Shown here: positions 45,200 to 56,584 of the stretch, in pieces
Layout of the letters: each line of letters begins with the position of its first letter
Numbering within the stretch: the stretch's first letter is position 1
From: Enoplolaimus lenunculus
Taxonomy: Eukaryota > Nematoda > Enoplea > Enoplida > Thoracostomopsidae
Reading direction: 5' to 3'
Assembly: GCA_030248215.1 (NCBI GenBank)
Contig: JASANG010001561.1
Location: 310,001 to 374,000 of the forward strand
DNA: 64,000 bases
Made by a program: the position numbers and the translations under genes
The notes under the pieces: model-generated
What the model saw: the letters and a program-made list of their open reading frames with translations, nothing else
The model's database searches: none
Told to the model about the DNA's origin: nothing

Positions 45200-46079
45200 A
45201 TGCCTTATTTAACTGCTAAAGCTTGCTTTACCAAAGTAGAATACTTCGAACATCACATTACCTATGAAATAGTGCTGCAAAACCTTAAAGCTGAACGAAT
45301 ATTTGAATACTCGGAAGAATATTCCAGCTTTTTGCAATCTATCGACAATGTTGGTGTTTTAAAAAATATTTATGACTATCTTCTGCAACGTTTCATCGAT
45401 ATATATCTGGACATTGCGCAAAATGTTTCAGTTGACAAGTATTTGCAATTTCACCGTCAATATTTTATGATTGAACTCGGAAAATTTTGTGCACAACCGC
45501 CAGCAGAGTTTACTCGTTTTAATCTGCAAACCGAAGAAAATTTCGAAATTACTTGGGCGTCAATTTTTAATAAGCGTGCTTGCTCAAAATTATCATAATC
45601 CACCTGCTTCAAATGAAAGCGAAGCTAGTCTACTTTTAGTTGGTGGTGGAACTTTATTCCTGGTTGGTAAAAAATTGGCTCGCATGCACAGACAAAATCG
45701 CAGTATTAAGCTGCGTAGTTGCTTGAAAATGCATACTCTTGTTAAAATGAGCCCGAACGAAAAGCAACAACTTTTCAAAGACATTAATGGTATTCGGTTA
45801 TATAGAAACATAACTTATCTCTGTATCCCAAAAATAAAATACGTACCGTTCTTGATTCAAGTCAACAGGTGTGTAGTTTACTCAGCGAATTTAGAGATGT
45901 TTGCAAATTGTGGTGATAAATTAATAGAGGAAACATGGAACAATTTAAACAAATGCAACAACACTCTTAAACATTTGTTTACAAATATTTTATCGGGTAG
46001 TGGTGGTACACGATTTGAAGACGATGACATTGATTATTTTTTTTCAGAATGGATTAAAAAATTGTTAACTGCCGCGTAG
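45200..46079 (+). CDS. Second ORF of the P-like transposon, unknown function
   Basis: Two overlapping plus-strand frames, 45200-45598 (132 codons from ATG) and 45471-46079, both with protein-like composition. They probably derive from one protein of about 290 residues with a frame change near 45570-45595, although an intron or two proteins cannot be excluded. The first part is helical and rich in aromatic and charged residues (HITYEIVLQNLKAERIFEY). The second has LLLVGGGTLFLVGKKLARMH, a possible short hydrophobic helix, and an acidic C-terminus (FEDDDIDYFFSEW). No family is recognised. Being inside the TIRs and co-oriented with the transposase, it is most simply an accessory gene of the element. 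Confidence 0.6.
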
Positions 46080-46447
46080 AAGAGTTAACAGGAGGAACAC
46101 GAATAACTGATTATGAATATGAGTGCATAATTATGAATCATAACATTTGAATGTGCGAGTAAGGTTAAACAAAATCTATTATTCAATTTTCAAAGTTTAC
46201 TTACAGATTTTATAACGAAATAGAGTTCAAAATTAAATTTTAATTCAAGCGAATATAAACTACTGTTTCTCGAGAAACTTTTAATTTTTCAGTCTCCCTT
46301 TTGTAAACGTTCATCTCATTATAACAATGATGCCAACAAACGCGCACTTATTTACGCATACAAACATCTTTAGTGTGATATAGTTGACCCCCCCTTAAAC
46401 GAGGGGGGTAGGTGTGCTGATGCATTCTATGTGAACCTCTTGCTTAA

Positions 46448-46562
46448 ACCCCCCTTGATTGAGGGGGAGTATGCCAAAAACGCAACGCTTTCTGGGTACA
46501 TTGTTTTCTACACAGAATGTACCCAGTTGCATACTCTTGTTAAAGGGCATCATGCACTCTTG
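46448..46562 (-). repeat. Right terminal inverted repeat of the P-like transposon
   Basis: Reverse complement of the left TIR with a few mismatches and small indels. It ends GGGCATCATGCACTCTTG at 46562, next to the target duplication GTTCTAC. Confidence 0.9.
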
Positions 46563-46659
46563 GTTCTACTCATTAACTACTGAACACAAACAACAGAATT
46601 CTATATGGTAGCTTTACGTTAAGTACAAGGACCCTAAAATTTCTAGGTTGTTTAAAATA

Positions 46660-47215
46660 TTTACCGTCTAGTGCCCTCACCTTTTATTAATAATTTTCCC
46701 TGCTCGAATTTTTATGTGCTTCTGGTACGGTCCCGAAAATCATGAAAATACCTACCTTCTACTGCCCACACACCTTTTCGAAAATGATCACCTGGTCGAA
46801 TTTTGACATACTTCTGGTACGGTCCCGAAAAACACGAAAACATATATCTTCTACCGCCTACACACTTTTTCTCAATTTTCGTGTGGTCGAATTTTCATGT
46901 ATTTCTAGTACAAACCCCAAAATCACTAAAACAGATGTCTTCTACTGCCTACACACTTTTTCAATAATTTTCACCTGGTCGAATTTTATGTATTTCTAGT
47001 ACGGTCCCCAAAATCACGAAAACTTATACCGTCTACTGCCCACATACTTTCGCGATAATTTTCACCTGTTCGAATTTTTATGTACTTCTGGTACGGTCCC
47101 GAAAACAACGCAAATATACCTTCTACTGCCGACACGCTTTTCCGGTAACTTTACCTGCTCGAATTTTTATGTATTTGTAGTACGGTCCCGAAAACCACGA
47201 AAATAACTACCTTGC
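46660..47215. repeat. Tandem ~90-bp repeat, about six units
   Basis: Units marked by TCGAATTTTTATG at 46704, 46796, 46887, 46979, 47070 and 47159. Each is followed by TTCTGGTACGGTCCCGAAAA and CCTTCTACTGCCCACACAC. Period is 89-92 bp. It starts about 100 bp beyond the P-like transposon. It is not coding. Confidence 0.9.
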
Positions 47216-48099
47216 TTTGGATCACTTACTATATTCGCTTTTGAACAATTGACTTGGAAATTGAATAGTGATATTGCATCAAAATAATAAATCATTTTCA
47301 ATTTTTGCAAATAAGTTTTTAAACTTTGGCGCTAAGTTGCTATGTCATTAATCACTTATAATATTCATAATTCTGAATTTTTGGCGGGAAAAAAATTGAA
47401 ATTTGGCACTCGGTAGTTGTCTATATCTTTGTTCATTTTGAAAATTTAATCTGGATGTGCAGGTTTTGTGTAAAGGAATTAACAGTAATGCTAGCTTTTT
47501 AGACGTTGTATACCCATAACATTCATTTGGTGAATTGTAGTGTCATTGCGCATAGAGAACTTATGTGAGAAATATTATTTAAGCAGTATTTTCATTTAGT
47601 TTTAAATTCATTTATTTTATAAGTATTGTTTACCAATTGTGCGTTTTAAGCTTTTAGAAACTATAAATTGTTAGTATTCGTTTCAAAAATAGTTCAATAA
47701 AGCTATACTTAAATAAGTTCCTGAAAACGCATAAGCTGTATAGATGCACGTTAACCGACACAGTCGCATCCTTGTTATCATACACTTCTGGTTATTTAGC
47801 TGATACCCTGCCCACGAACCCAATGGCATATTTCAGGATTATGAACACCCGACTTTGAATAGGGCCGGACCTCGACGTAACCAAATAAATAACGTGTGCA
47901 TGGTTCAATAACAAATGCAATCAAAGCCGGGACTGGGGCCTTTTTTCATGAAATACGTCCTTATGATTGCGAAAATGTTATACCAATGCACGCGGTTAAT
48001 GTAAGTGAGGTGTGTCACAACTTGTAGCACGCGGTGTGCGCACAAAAAGTGACGGAATTAATTATATTTTTTCGTTTTTCTGGTTATTGCTATTTTGAG

Positions 48100-49170
48100 A
48101 GGTATGATTTTTTAGTATGCTAGCGGTATCTTTGTTACTTATTGAGTCGGAAGATGTTACCGTTCATGAACAAATATCATCTGTTGAAACTGGTGCCGTT
48201 GATGATGAAGTAATATATACTTATCTGAATGTTGTCCAGTTGAAGTAGTACACAATGATCAACTGAGCGCTAACTATGGATTTGTAAGTGACATAGTACC
48301 TAAATTGTCTTGCAATTGTTGATGCATTTCTCGCCGCAAATTATCTAAAACATTTTTTGCTAAGTCCTTATTGCATGAGTTTCGCATGACTGCTGTTAAC
48401 TGATTGTTATTAGTACGCGAACCAAAATCAGTTATGCGGCGATATCAAAATATTTGTCGGTGTAGATACTAATTCTCATTTTGAAAATTTGACAATGTCT
48501 AACCTACGCTTGATCTTATGCCAATTCACATCTTGGCACGTAATTATTTCATTACATCAGTGCAGAACAGAATGCATTACAAGTGGGATCCACGATTATC
48601 GCCAAAGTTTATTAAACGACACGTCCTTCAAAAGTAATTAGTTATAACTTTGAAAATTTCATTACTATTCATTTACATGTTTAGGTAGGGAGTTTTGTCA
48701 ATGCTCCAGCTGTTGATTATGAGCATCATGATGGTATTAATGATGCACAATCTTACCGTAGCAACAGCAGAAGCACTCGAGCAGCCACGCTAAGCGACTT
48801 TTGGAGAAACATTAATGTAGCGGTATTTCTCATTATAATTTAAGCAAACATTAAAATTATGCTATAGTAGAGTACCTAGTACTTGAAATCACATTAATTC
48901 AGAGTCTCTTTAGTCAGCCACCTGAGTAGTGCTTTATATGGCTGGGTTAAAATGAAATGATAGCTATGTAAGAGCGGGCTACTACGTTTTGCACTATATT
49001 TACATGCGGAGAAAACTATGTAGTACGATTTACTTGCGATTTAAACAAAATTATTGTAAACATGAATTTGAAGTGTATTTATTATGGATGTTACGCAAAT
49101 TGTGTGGAATTGCCTAAGGAACGCAACGATAACGAAGCCAACGATGATGCCAATAATAATAATTATAGAT
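48100..49170 (+). other. Possible exons of an unrecognised gene or element
   Basis: Several plus-strand open stretches are flanked by plausible splice signals: about 48118-48207, 48232-48282 (donor GTAAGT), 48415-48635, 48687-48820 (donor GTATTT), and 49062-49190. Compositions look protein-like (for example SRSTRAATLSDFWRNI), but phases do not all agree and no family is recognised. It could be a decayed gene or element. Function is unknown. Confidence 0.25.
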
Positions 49171-49198
49171 GGGCACCCGGGACAAATGGGACAGTTGA

Positions 49199-49233
49199 TA
49201 TATATATATATGTATATATTATATATTATATAT
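49199..49233. repeat. TA-rich simple repeat
   Basis: A (TA)n run with a few G interruptions, able to fold on itself. It borders the dispersed repeat at 49236-49340. Confidence 0.8.
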
Positions 49234-49235
49234 AC

Positions 49236-49340
49236 GAATTTTTTCCGGAAATAATTAGAAAAAATTCATTCTTTGTCTATGAAATTTGCATATTTGTAAA
49301 TGCCTGCCTAATTTTGATATTCTAAAATTTGGATGTGTGG
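49236..49340 (+). repeat. Dispersed repeat, also at the right edge of the window
   Basis: ATTAGAAAAAATTCATTCTT, GAAATTTGCATATTTGTA and TGCCT..TAATTTTGAT recur with few changes at 63887-64000. Both copies have the same orientation. The full extent is unknown because the second copy runs to the window edge. Confidence 0.7.
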
Positions 49341-49811
49341 TTAAAAAGGTGTATTGTGTGTAACTTGTATAACAGGTAATTTGGAATGCGATTAGAGGAA
49401 CGGTTTTTATGGTCGTTCTTTTTGTTGTATTTGCGAAATAAATAGTTTATGGAAATTGTAAATTTATCGAAATCGGTCAAGTTTGTGGACTGATTAGCTC
49501 CAATATTAGCAGGTTAGCGTTGTATTTCTTGAATGTTTCTAATAGTTTGAGTGATTGGTTATCCCACCTTTAGCCGGCATTCACCCAAAAATCCTTGCAT
49601 TTTGAAACTTTTTGCATATCTGAGCTTAGACATCCCCTGATCATTCCAAGCCCAAATTTGAATTTTTGAAAAATTCGATTTTTAAGGCCACAAGTTCAGC
49701 CCCTTGCGACCCAAAATTTTCTTTTCGATAAGTTGGACAAATTATATAGCACTGACTCGTTAGCAAGACGTCTGGTTTAACCTGCGTCGAATGGTATATA
49801 ATTTGGCCCGG

Positions 49812-49830
49812 CCCCCCCCCCCCCCCCCCC
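49812..49830. repeat. C19 homopolymer
   Basis: Nineteen C in a row immediately before the GGACAG array; a probable site of length variation and assembly error. Confidence 0.95.
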
Positions 49831-49854
49831 GCGGACGGAGCATGTACGCGAGGA

Positions 49855-51240
49855 CCGCCCTTCGGGACAGTGGACGGCGGGACAGTAGGACAGCGGGACA
49901 GTGGACAGTGGGACAGTGGGATAGTGGGACAGCGGGACAGTTGGACAGTAAGACAGCGGGACAGTAGGATAACGGGACAGTAGGACAGCGGGACAGTAGG
50001 ACAGCGGGACAGTAGGACAGCGGGACAGAAGGACAGTAGGACAGAGGGACAGTAGGACAGAAGGAAAGAAGGACAGAAGGACAGAGGGACAGTAGGACAG
50101 CGGGACAGTAGGACAGCGGGACAGTGGGACAGTAGGACAGTGGGATAGGGACAGTAGGAAATCTGGACAGTAGGACAGTGGGACAGCAGGACAGCGGGAC
50201 AGTAGGACAGCGGGACAGTAGGACAGCGGGACAGTACGACAGTGGGACAGTAGGACAGCGGGACAGTGGGACAGCGGGACAGTAGGACAGCGGGACAGTA
50301 GGACAGCGGGACAGTAGGACAGCGGGACAGTAGGACAGCGGGACAGTAGGACAGCGGGACAGTTGGACAGATGGACAGTAGGACAGCGGGACAGTAGGAC
50401 AGCGGGACAGTAGGACAGCGAGACAGCGGGACAGTAGGACAGTGGGACAGCAGGACAGCGGGACAGCGGACAGTGGGACAGTAGGACAGCGGGACAGTAG
50501 GACAGCGGGACAGTAGGACAGCGGGACAGTACGACATCGGGACAGAGGACAGCGGGACAGTAGGACAGCGGGACAGTAGGACAGCGGGACAGTGGACAGC
50601 AGGACAGTGGGACAGCGGGACAGTAGGCAGCTGGACAGCAGGACAGCGGGACAGCAGGACAGCGGGACAGTAGGACAGCGGGACAGTTCGACAGCAGGAC
50701 AGTAGGACAGCAGGACAGCGGGACAGTGGGCAGCGGGACAGGGGGACAGCGGGTCAGTCGGACAGCGGGACAGCAGGACAGCGGGACAGCAGGACAGCGG
50801 GACAGTAGGACAGCGGGACAGTGGGACAGCGGGACAGTAGGACAGCGGGACAGTAGGACAGCGGGACAGCGGGACAGTAGGACAGCGGGACAGTAGGACA
50901 GTGGGACAGTAGGACAGCGGGACAGTAGGACAGTAGGACAGCGGGACAGTAAGACAGCGGGACAGCAGCAGTAGGACAGTGGGACAGTAGGACAGCGGGA
51001 CAGTAGGACAGTGGGACAGCGGGACAGCGGGACAGCGGGACAGTGGGACAGCAGGACAGTGGGACAGCGGGACAGCAGTACAGCGGGACAGTAGGACGCT
51101 GGACAGTAGGCAGCGGGACAGTAGGACAGCGGACAGTGGAGCTGGACAGTGGACAGCGGGACAGTAGGCGCGGGACAGCAGGACAGCGGGACAGCGGACA
51201 GCGGGACAGCAGGACAGCGGGACAGTGGCAGCGGGACAAC
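49855..51240. repeat. GGACAG minisatellite, 8/16-bp unit
   Basis: The basic 8-mer GGACAGYR alternates mostly as GGACAGTA and GGACAGCG, giving a 16-bp dimer, about 170 8-mers in all. It creates long minus-strand frames of PLSRCPTV-type repeats (up to 625 codons, 49777-51654); these are artefacts. A short inverted stretch (GTGTCCCACTGTCCC...GGGACAGCGGGAC) lies beyond the A-run at about 51420-51480. Confidence 0.95.
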
Positions 51241-51273
51241 ACAACACACCCACACAAAAACACAACACAACAA

Positions 51274-51274
<1 letters not shown>

Positions 51275-51311
<37 letters not shown>
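51275..51311. repeat. A37 homopolymer and A-rich tract
   Basis: A run of 37 A after a CA-rich transition (51235-51274), followed by interrupted A-rich sequence to about 51360. It separates the main GGACAG array from its short inverted piece. Confidence 0.95.
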
Positions 51312-51312
<1 letters not shown>

Positions 51313-51665
51313 AAAAAAAGAAGCAAAGAGAAAAAAAAGCAAAAAAAAGCAAAAGCGAGGACAAGGCGAAAAGCAAGAGCGGAGAGGGACGGGACGGGGA
51401 GTAGGACAGCCCTCGGCGACGGTGTCCCACTGTCCCCCCGGCTGTCCCACTGTCCCACTCGTCCCGGGACAGCGGGACTGTAGGCCCTCAGCGTGACAGT
51501 GGGCCAGCAAAAAAAAAAAACACACACAAACAAAAAAAATAATTTGTATAATTTTTCGACATAAAATTTTGAGTCCAATGGAGAAATTTGGGACATTAAA
51601 ATTCGAATTTTTTAAAAAGTTATGTGTTGCCGTGGAATAATCGGAGGAGGTCATCAGAACATCAG

Positions 51666-52968
51666 AAACTCATGCGTGGAGCGAGCTAAAGAAGTCACAC
51701 TTGTTTTTTGTAAGTATATATTAAATCGCATGACACTTTTGGGTTTTTTTGACATCAAAGCCTCTCAATTGCTGCAACCTCGCGAGCAAAGCGAAGTTGA
51801 AGCTAGACGTATTCTTGCGTCAAATCATACGATAAAATCAAGCTTTCAATTTTGAGCGCCCTAACTTCGGCCCCACTGTCGACGAAACCTGGTAAGTGAA
51901 CCGAACAAGATGCATATGTAGTTTTACATTGAATCTCGCGGCAAAGCTACAATTCTGAAATCCATTTATATTTAAATGCTGCAATTTCGCTCTTTTCGGA
52001 CATATAATGTGTCCTGGTGGGCGTATACACACGGTCATGTAGGTGGCTGTGCCACACTCAGATATATTTCATACTAAAAACTAAAACAAACTAAAACCAA
52101 ATCCTAAACCACACCTAAGGGAGTCTCCGGCTCCGCCTAGTCTCTCTTAGAACCTAAGTTAGACTTAGGCGTTGCAAAACGGCGTAAAATCTATAAATTT
52201 ATGCATGGCGACTGCGTCCGTAAGGTAATAGTACTCAAGGGCCCTGCGTGGCCGATAAATATATTTTGTTGCTGGCCTGTTGCGCCAAATGTCTTAGCTA
52301 GGGGGTTTGGGCGTTTAATATTGTTGTTGTTGTTATTTTATTATAATGGCTGATTTGAGTGTCCTTTAGGGGCCTGAGACACACGTTGACCTCTCCAGAC
52401 GGTACCCCCTGTTATTAGGTTACGGACTGTTATTTTTATCTCATGCTCCACCACACTTCGCTACACATATATCCGGCATTGTAACTAACCCTTAAATGGA
52501 ATGTTTATTTGCCTTTTATCAAAAGCTTTAGCCATAATGCAAGGTTATTATATATTTGGAACGTACTTTGAAAACTTTAGTACGCTTCAAAGCTTTGAAC
52601 TCGCCTTTATTTGGTTCTGGAGTCATTTATGCGCTACAGCTACAATTAGGAATAACTGACATTTTATTTTCAATTGTACCAAAACTTGTAGCCAAACGCA
52701 CTGAACGATACAATTTTTGTAAAACTATTAATTTCAATACCGAAATTTCCAGAATCCCTGTCAAACAAGATGCAACCAGATATCCGTTTCCGGTAAAAAT
52801 CGGTGTCCGTTCCTGTTATAGAAAGACGAGAAATGCGGTTGTCTCGCGATTTTTTATTACACATATGCCCCAATTGTTTGAAATGAAATAAAAATAACGA
52901 AACGCATGAAAATTTAGGCCACTGTGATACAAAATTTCCGTGCATCGCCATTTTTTCTTTAAAATTTA
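51666..52968. other. Gene-free stretch with repeat fragments
   Basis: Contains a GCGAGCAAAGCGAAG-type fragment near 51780, CTAAAC/CCTAAG-rich sequence at 52080-52170 related to the TTAGGC clusters, and a minus-oriented copy of the GGATATCCGGTTACAC repeat at about 52769-52935. No coding feature is recognised. Confidence 0.5.
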
Positions 52969-53236
52969 ATCGTTCCACTCAAAGAGTATACTATGAGCAA
53001 CTAAATACAATAATATACGAGCAATACATACACTGTGAGCAGCGTTTAACATTTATAACATATATGCGCACTGCAAAATCTCCACAAGACGTGAGAGCCT
53101 AGTCGGGCTCGAGCGTCAAGCTCCTATAGCTCAGTGGTCATCGTAAACGCTTCCCACCCGTGAGACCGGGGTTCGAATATTACCTTGAATTTACATCTCA
53201 TATGAAATTGAAAATATTTATGTGAGAAAGCGTTAA
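52969..53236. mobile_element. tRNA-like TIR element, copy 2
   Basis: Shares GACGTGAGAGCC, TCGGGCTCGAGCGTCAAGCT and TATGTGAGAAAGCGTTAAG with the copy at 20591-20855. The tRNA-like part (53120-53190) has the A-box TAGCTCAGTGG and B-box GGGTTCGAAT; the loop carries TTCCCACCC. The left terminal repeat is more diverged. Confidence 0.65.
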
Positions 53237-53627
53237 GTTTAGAAAGCCCGGTGAATATTTGTACTCCTTAATTCTGTGCAGAAAAACATATCTTTTAAAC
53301 TCATGTAGTTCGATGTCCATTTTTCGTTTCCGTTATTTTGATCAATATCCGTATCCGTTATTTGTTTCTATCCGTTTAAACCGTGCCGCCAAAAATTGAT
53401 TCGGCGCCGGAGGACAATATTCTGCCGAATGTTTCACTTCCGGCTTCGGGAAATGTCAGACCGGTATTTGTCACTAAACCACTGCCACAATAGCAACAAC
53501 CTGCGTTTGAACCCCGCTGTACACTTAGCTCAATGGCTAACTTTATACAAACTCCACACTCGATCATTTTATTTTCCACATGGATTTGGCAGTAGTCGCT
53601 TTTTAAATCAAGTATATATAAACATAT

Positions 53628-53633
53628 TTTATT
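53628..53633 (-). promoter_or_regulatory. Polyadenylation signal of the LSM10-like gene
   Basis: AATAAA on the minus strand, a few bases after the stop codon at 53641-53643, implying a very short 3' UTR. Confidence 0.5.
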
Positions 53634-53640
53634 TCCGGTT

Positions 53641-55056
53641 TCACATTGGTACAACGCAATTATCGTTATAGAATTTGAGCGATGTGTTTGTGGTTTGGGT
53701 GAAACAAAGCTCGGAATTTGGGGCATTATAATTGCCAGTTCTAGAGTCAGCTCGAAATCTACTCATACGTGAGGTTCGTTTAGAAATGATTGTTTCAAGA
53801 CGATCTTTTCTTGTGAGTTGAAAGTCAAATCGGCGACGTCGCCGTTGCCCTCCAAATCGATCACTTTTGAAAGCTGATTTCAGTTTATTCAAAGGCTTGA
53901 TGTTTTCCGGTATGTGCATCAAACGAATTCTTTTCGAAGGAATGAAGACATTGCTGAATTGCTGAGTGCTCGCTGAGCCACTGAAACAAAACACTACCGT
54001 GGGTTGTTATTATTAACAGTGAGAGGTTAGAATCAGGTCGAATATTTGCCAGCCCGTGCTTCAGGACCGTATTGCTTTGCTGTATTACGGACAGGATATT
54101 GTACTTTATACCGATATTACAGGGTGCAGCCGGTGAAAAATACCGGAGCCGAAAGTGTACAAACGGAACAGGAGCCAGAGGTGAGGTGAAATTTAGGTAG
54201 TTCAAACGTTTACTTTGCTAAAATTTTGTGTAGTTAAATCTTTTGGTTTTTACGCTTATTTTTATGAATCTTCGACAAATTTGTCAACAAATTTGTACCA
54301 AAAGTTAAAATGTAACTCAGCAATCAAATAAAATTTGTAAAACTATGCGAATTTCCACTATCGAAATTGCGGGAATCTTCGCCAGAAATTCTTTCAAAGC
54401 TGGAGGTCGATTTTCTGGCGGATCTGAGCCATACCTCCTGTTACACCGTGCTATACCAATATAGCAGGGTGCAATACGATATGAAAAACCATAGCCGAAG
54501 CTCAACAAATTTTGCAGGAGATGGAGGTGAAGAAAAATTAGGTCGCAAATATAACGTTAAATTCGCAAGTTTCAGCAATTATTTGCAACGTATCAAAAAT
54601 TATTCACGAGTTTCCACTTTACTAAATCTCTGCAATTTAACATCTTAAAATCGCTCCAAACTTACAACTCGGCTCGCAGCAGTGCACAATTTTAAGTACC
54701 TATTCAAAAATGAAAATATGTAGTCGAAAAGAGGCAGAACGTCCTGTAAAAATTCTATCGGAGCCGGAGGTCGACTTTCTGTCAAAGTCATTCCTCTGGC
54801 TGTATCCTGTCCACACAGGAAACTCATATTTTACTGAAGACAAGCAAAGCAGTTAAATTTAAAACATAAAAGTTTACCATTTATACATCGTCGCGTCCTT
54901 CATCGACATATTTATTTTTCGATCTACTCTGACAATCGTTCCATGAAGCACAACGTTCTCGGTTAGCTCCACATACGTCAAATCGCCAATCATTATTTCA
55001 GCAACTGATGCAAGACTGGATTTATAGAAACAATTATTAATCTTGGGGTGGCTCAT
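53641..55056 (-). CDS. LSM10: LSM10-like Sm-fold protein (U7 snRNP), two exons
   Basis: Exon 1 54878-55056 (ATG 55054-55056) and exon 2 53641-53980 join in phase 2 across a GTAAAC...TTTCAG intron and give 172 aa. Residues about 20-57 form Sm motif 1 (EIMIGDLTYVELTENVVLHG, then RVDRKINMSMKDA). Residues about 71-85 form Sm motif 2 (FIPSKRIRLMHIPENI), whose HIP ending matches LSM10 (YVHIPDD) better than SmD1. SmD1 itself is so conserved in animals that this divergent protein is unlikely to be it. In other animals LSM10 pairs with LSM11 in the U7 snRNP that processes histone mRNA 3' ends. The C-terminal tail is about 85 residues, longer than in the 123-aa human protein, with a basic patch QRRRRR. 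The usual Gly of Sm2 is Ser here. Confidence 0.65.
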
Positions 55057-55929
55057 TATGACAAAATTATTCTAAAAACCATTTTTAAACATTTTTCAAG
55101 CTAAGTTAACAACAGGAGGCATTCTTGCAGGCGATATATATCAAGCCGAATGTATTTATATTTTGCATATATAGAGCGAAATTAAATAAAGTACGTTGTG
55201 ATTTAAAGAGATGGAGATGGTTGCTTTTCATTCACTTTTCCAGAATATACTCTGCCTGGTTGTTTTGATTCCGAATCGTTCGCCGGATATGTATTCGTAA
55301 ACAAATGTTTGCGCAACAAAGCTTGTAGAAATTTATTTTACCGATACGGAATCCTCAGTTATTAACACAATTCTTAAATGATCACAGAGAAAAATTTATA
55401 CAAAGCTGTATCATGTCCTAACGGAAAATGTGGCTTACACAGTGCATCATAAAATACTTTGAAGCTTATAAAAATTGAAACTAATATTCACTGCGCGTTC
55501 AAACACTGCAAGTTAAATATTTACTTACAATGGCATACGACAACAATTTAATATCACAGTACAATACAAGTGTCATTTGCAGACAAGACAAAAGCAATTG
55601 CTACTTAGACAAGCAATACAGTTAAATACAATTGTTGCGCTTTGATCCGCAAAACAAAAATGCGCAACATCATGGTTGATAATTGTAGCACTACGTAACA
55701 TAAATTCAAATATAACAAAGATAGAAATATCAAATTTCGAGCTTAACTTTCAATTGCTATTTTTAAACCTTAGTAACTATCATGCACATAGTTCAATTGC
55801 CCTAGTTGTCGTAGCCGCCTACTTGATGTATAGTTTACTATTTGTCGTTTATAGCTGTTGATTTTTTACTATTTGACTTGTAAAATCCAATCTTTAAATG
55901 GAGAGTGCAACCGGAGATGAAAAAAGATC
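55057..55929. other. Upstream of the LSM10-like gene, no gene recognised
   Basis: AT-rich DNA without recognisable coding or RNA features. It presumably holds the promoter of the minus-strand LSM10-like gene. Confidence 0.4.
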
Positions 55930-56249
55930 GATTTTAACAGTTTCTGAGAAAAATCAGTTATTTGACAATAACTCGTTAACCAATCGTCTGATTGCAAAAA
56001 ATTTAACACCATGGGTCTCAGTTCTGCAAGCTGCATGGAATGGCATATAGTTTGGTAAACTTTTGGACAAAAAAATTTTTGTGTCCAAGAGGGAGACCTC
56101 GGGAGCTTAAAAAAATCGAATTTTTCAAAAATTCAAATTTGGGTGAGAAATGATTAGGGCAAATTATGAGAAGCTCAAATATGCAAAAATTTTCAAAATC
56201 CGACCATTTTTGGGCAAACACGGGCTGGCTGGGGATAACCGAAAAGACC
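55930..56249. mobile_element. Truncated MITE of the GGGTCTT family
   Basis: Matches the centre and right half of the 22052-22601 element (TTATTTGACAATAACTCGTT, AATTTAACACCAT, GGGCAAACACGGGCTGG). It ends GGGGATAACCGAAAAGACC at 56249. The left arm is missing. Confidence 0.75.
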
Positions 56250-56584
56250 AAATCCACTACCGAAATTGCTGGAACCTCTGGCAAAATTTCTACCGGAGCC
56301 GGAAAAGGTCAACTTTTTGACGAAGACGAAGGCAGACCTCCAGTTGTACCAAGATATAAATTCCACACGGCGGTGAGTAAACGATGCATAGTATAAATAT
56401 GCAAGTTAGGTAAATACCACTGAAAAAGACAGGTGAACATTAACCTTAACCGTAATATCGCTCAGATTTAATAACTTGCTAAGGAACAAAGAAACGCAGA
56501 CATACTATAAATAACGGCCCACATGATGCAAACGGATAGTAGAAATAACGGAAAGGGATACTGATCAACACACCGGTAACGGTA

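Larger units (their letters stand above)
40065..46562 (+). mobile_element. P-superfamily DNA transposon, 6.5 kb, with two coding parts
   Basis: Bounded by terminal inverted repeats that start CAAGAGTGCATGATGCCC and run for about 110 bp (40065-40174 and 46448-46562). It is flanked by the direct repeat GTTCTAC (40058-40064 and 46563-46569), or 8 bp GGTTCTAC if the right end is one base shorter, which fits P elements. It contains a multi-exon transposase with the P/THAP9-type catalytic core (40578-44416) and a second ORF block of unknown function (45200-46079). The transposase carries one in-frame stop and at least two frame changes, so this copy is inactive. The TIRs are still about 90% alike by eye, so it is not very old. 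Confidence 0.9.
49546..51665. mobile_element. MITE of the GGGTCTT family expanded by a minisatellite
   Basis: The left flank (GGTTATCCCACC, CATATCTGAGC, CCCCTGATCATTCC, AAAAATTCGATTTTT) and right flank (AATTCGAATTTTTTAAAAAG, GGAGGAGGTCATCAGAA) match the two arms of the MITE at 22052-22601. The centre is replaced or expanded by the minisatellite at 49855-51240, with a C19 run and an A37 run. The outermost right TIR bases are not recognisable. Confidence 0.6.

Noticed and set aside
49641-51654. Minus-strand frames up to 625 codons (PLSRCPTV repeats)
   Set aside because: They translate the GGACAG minisatellite plus homopolymers; no splice, start or domain evidence.
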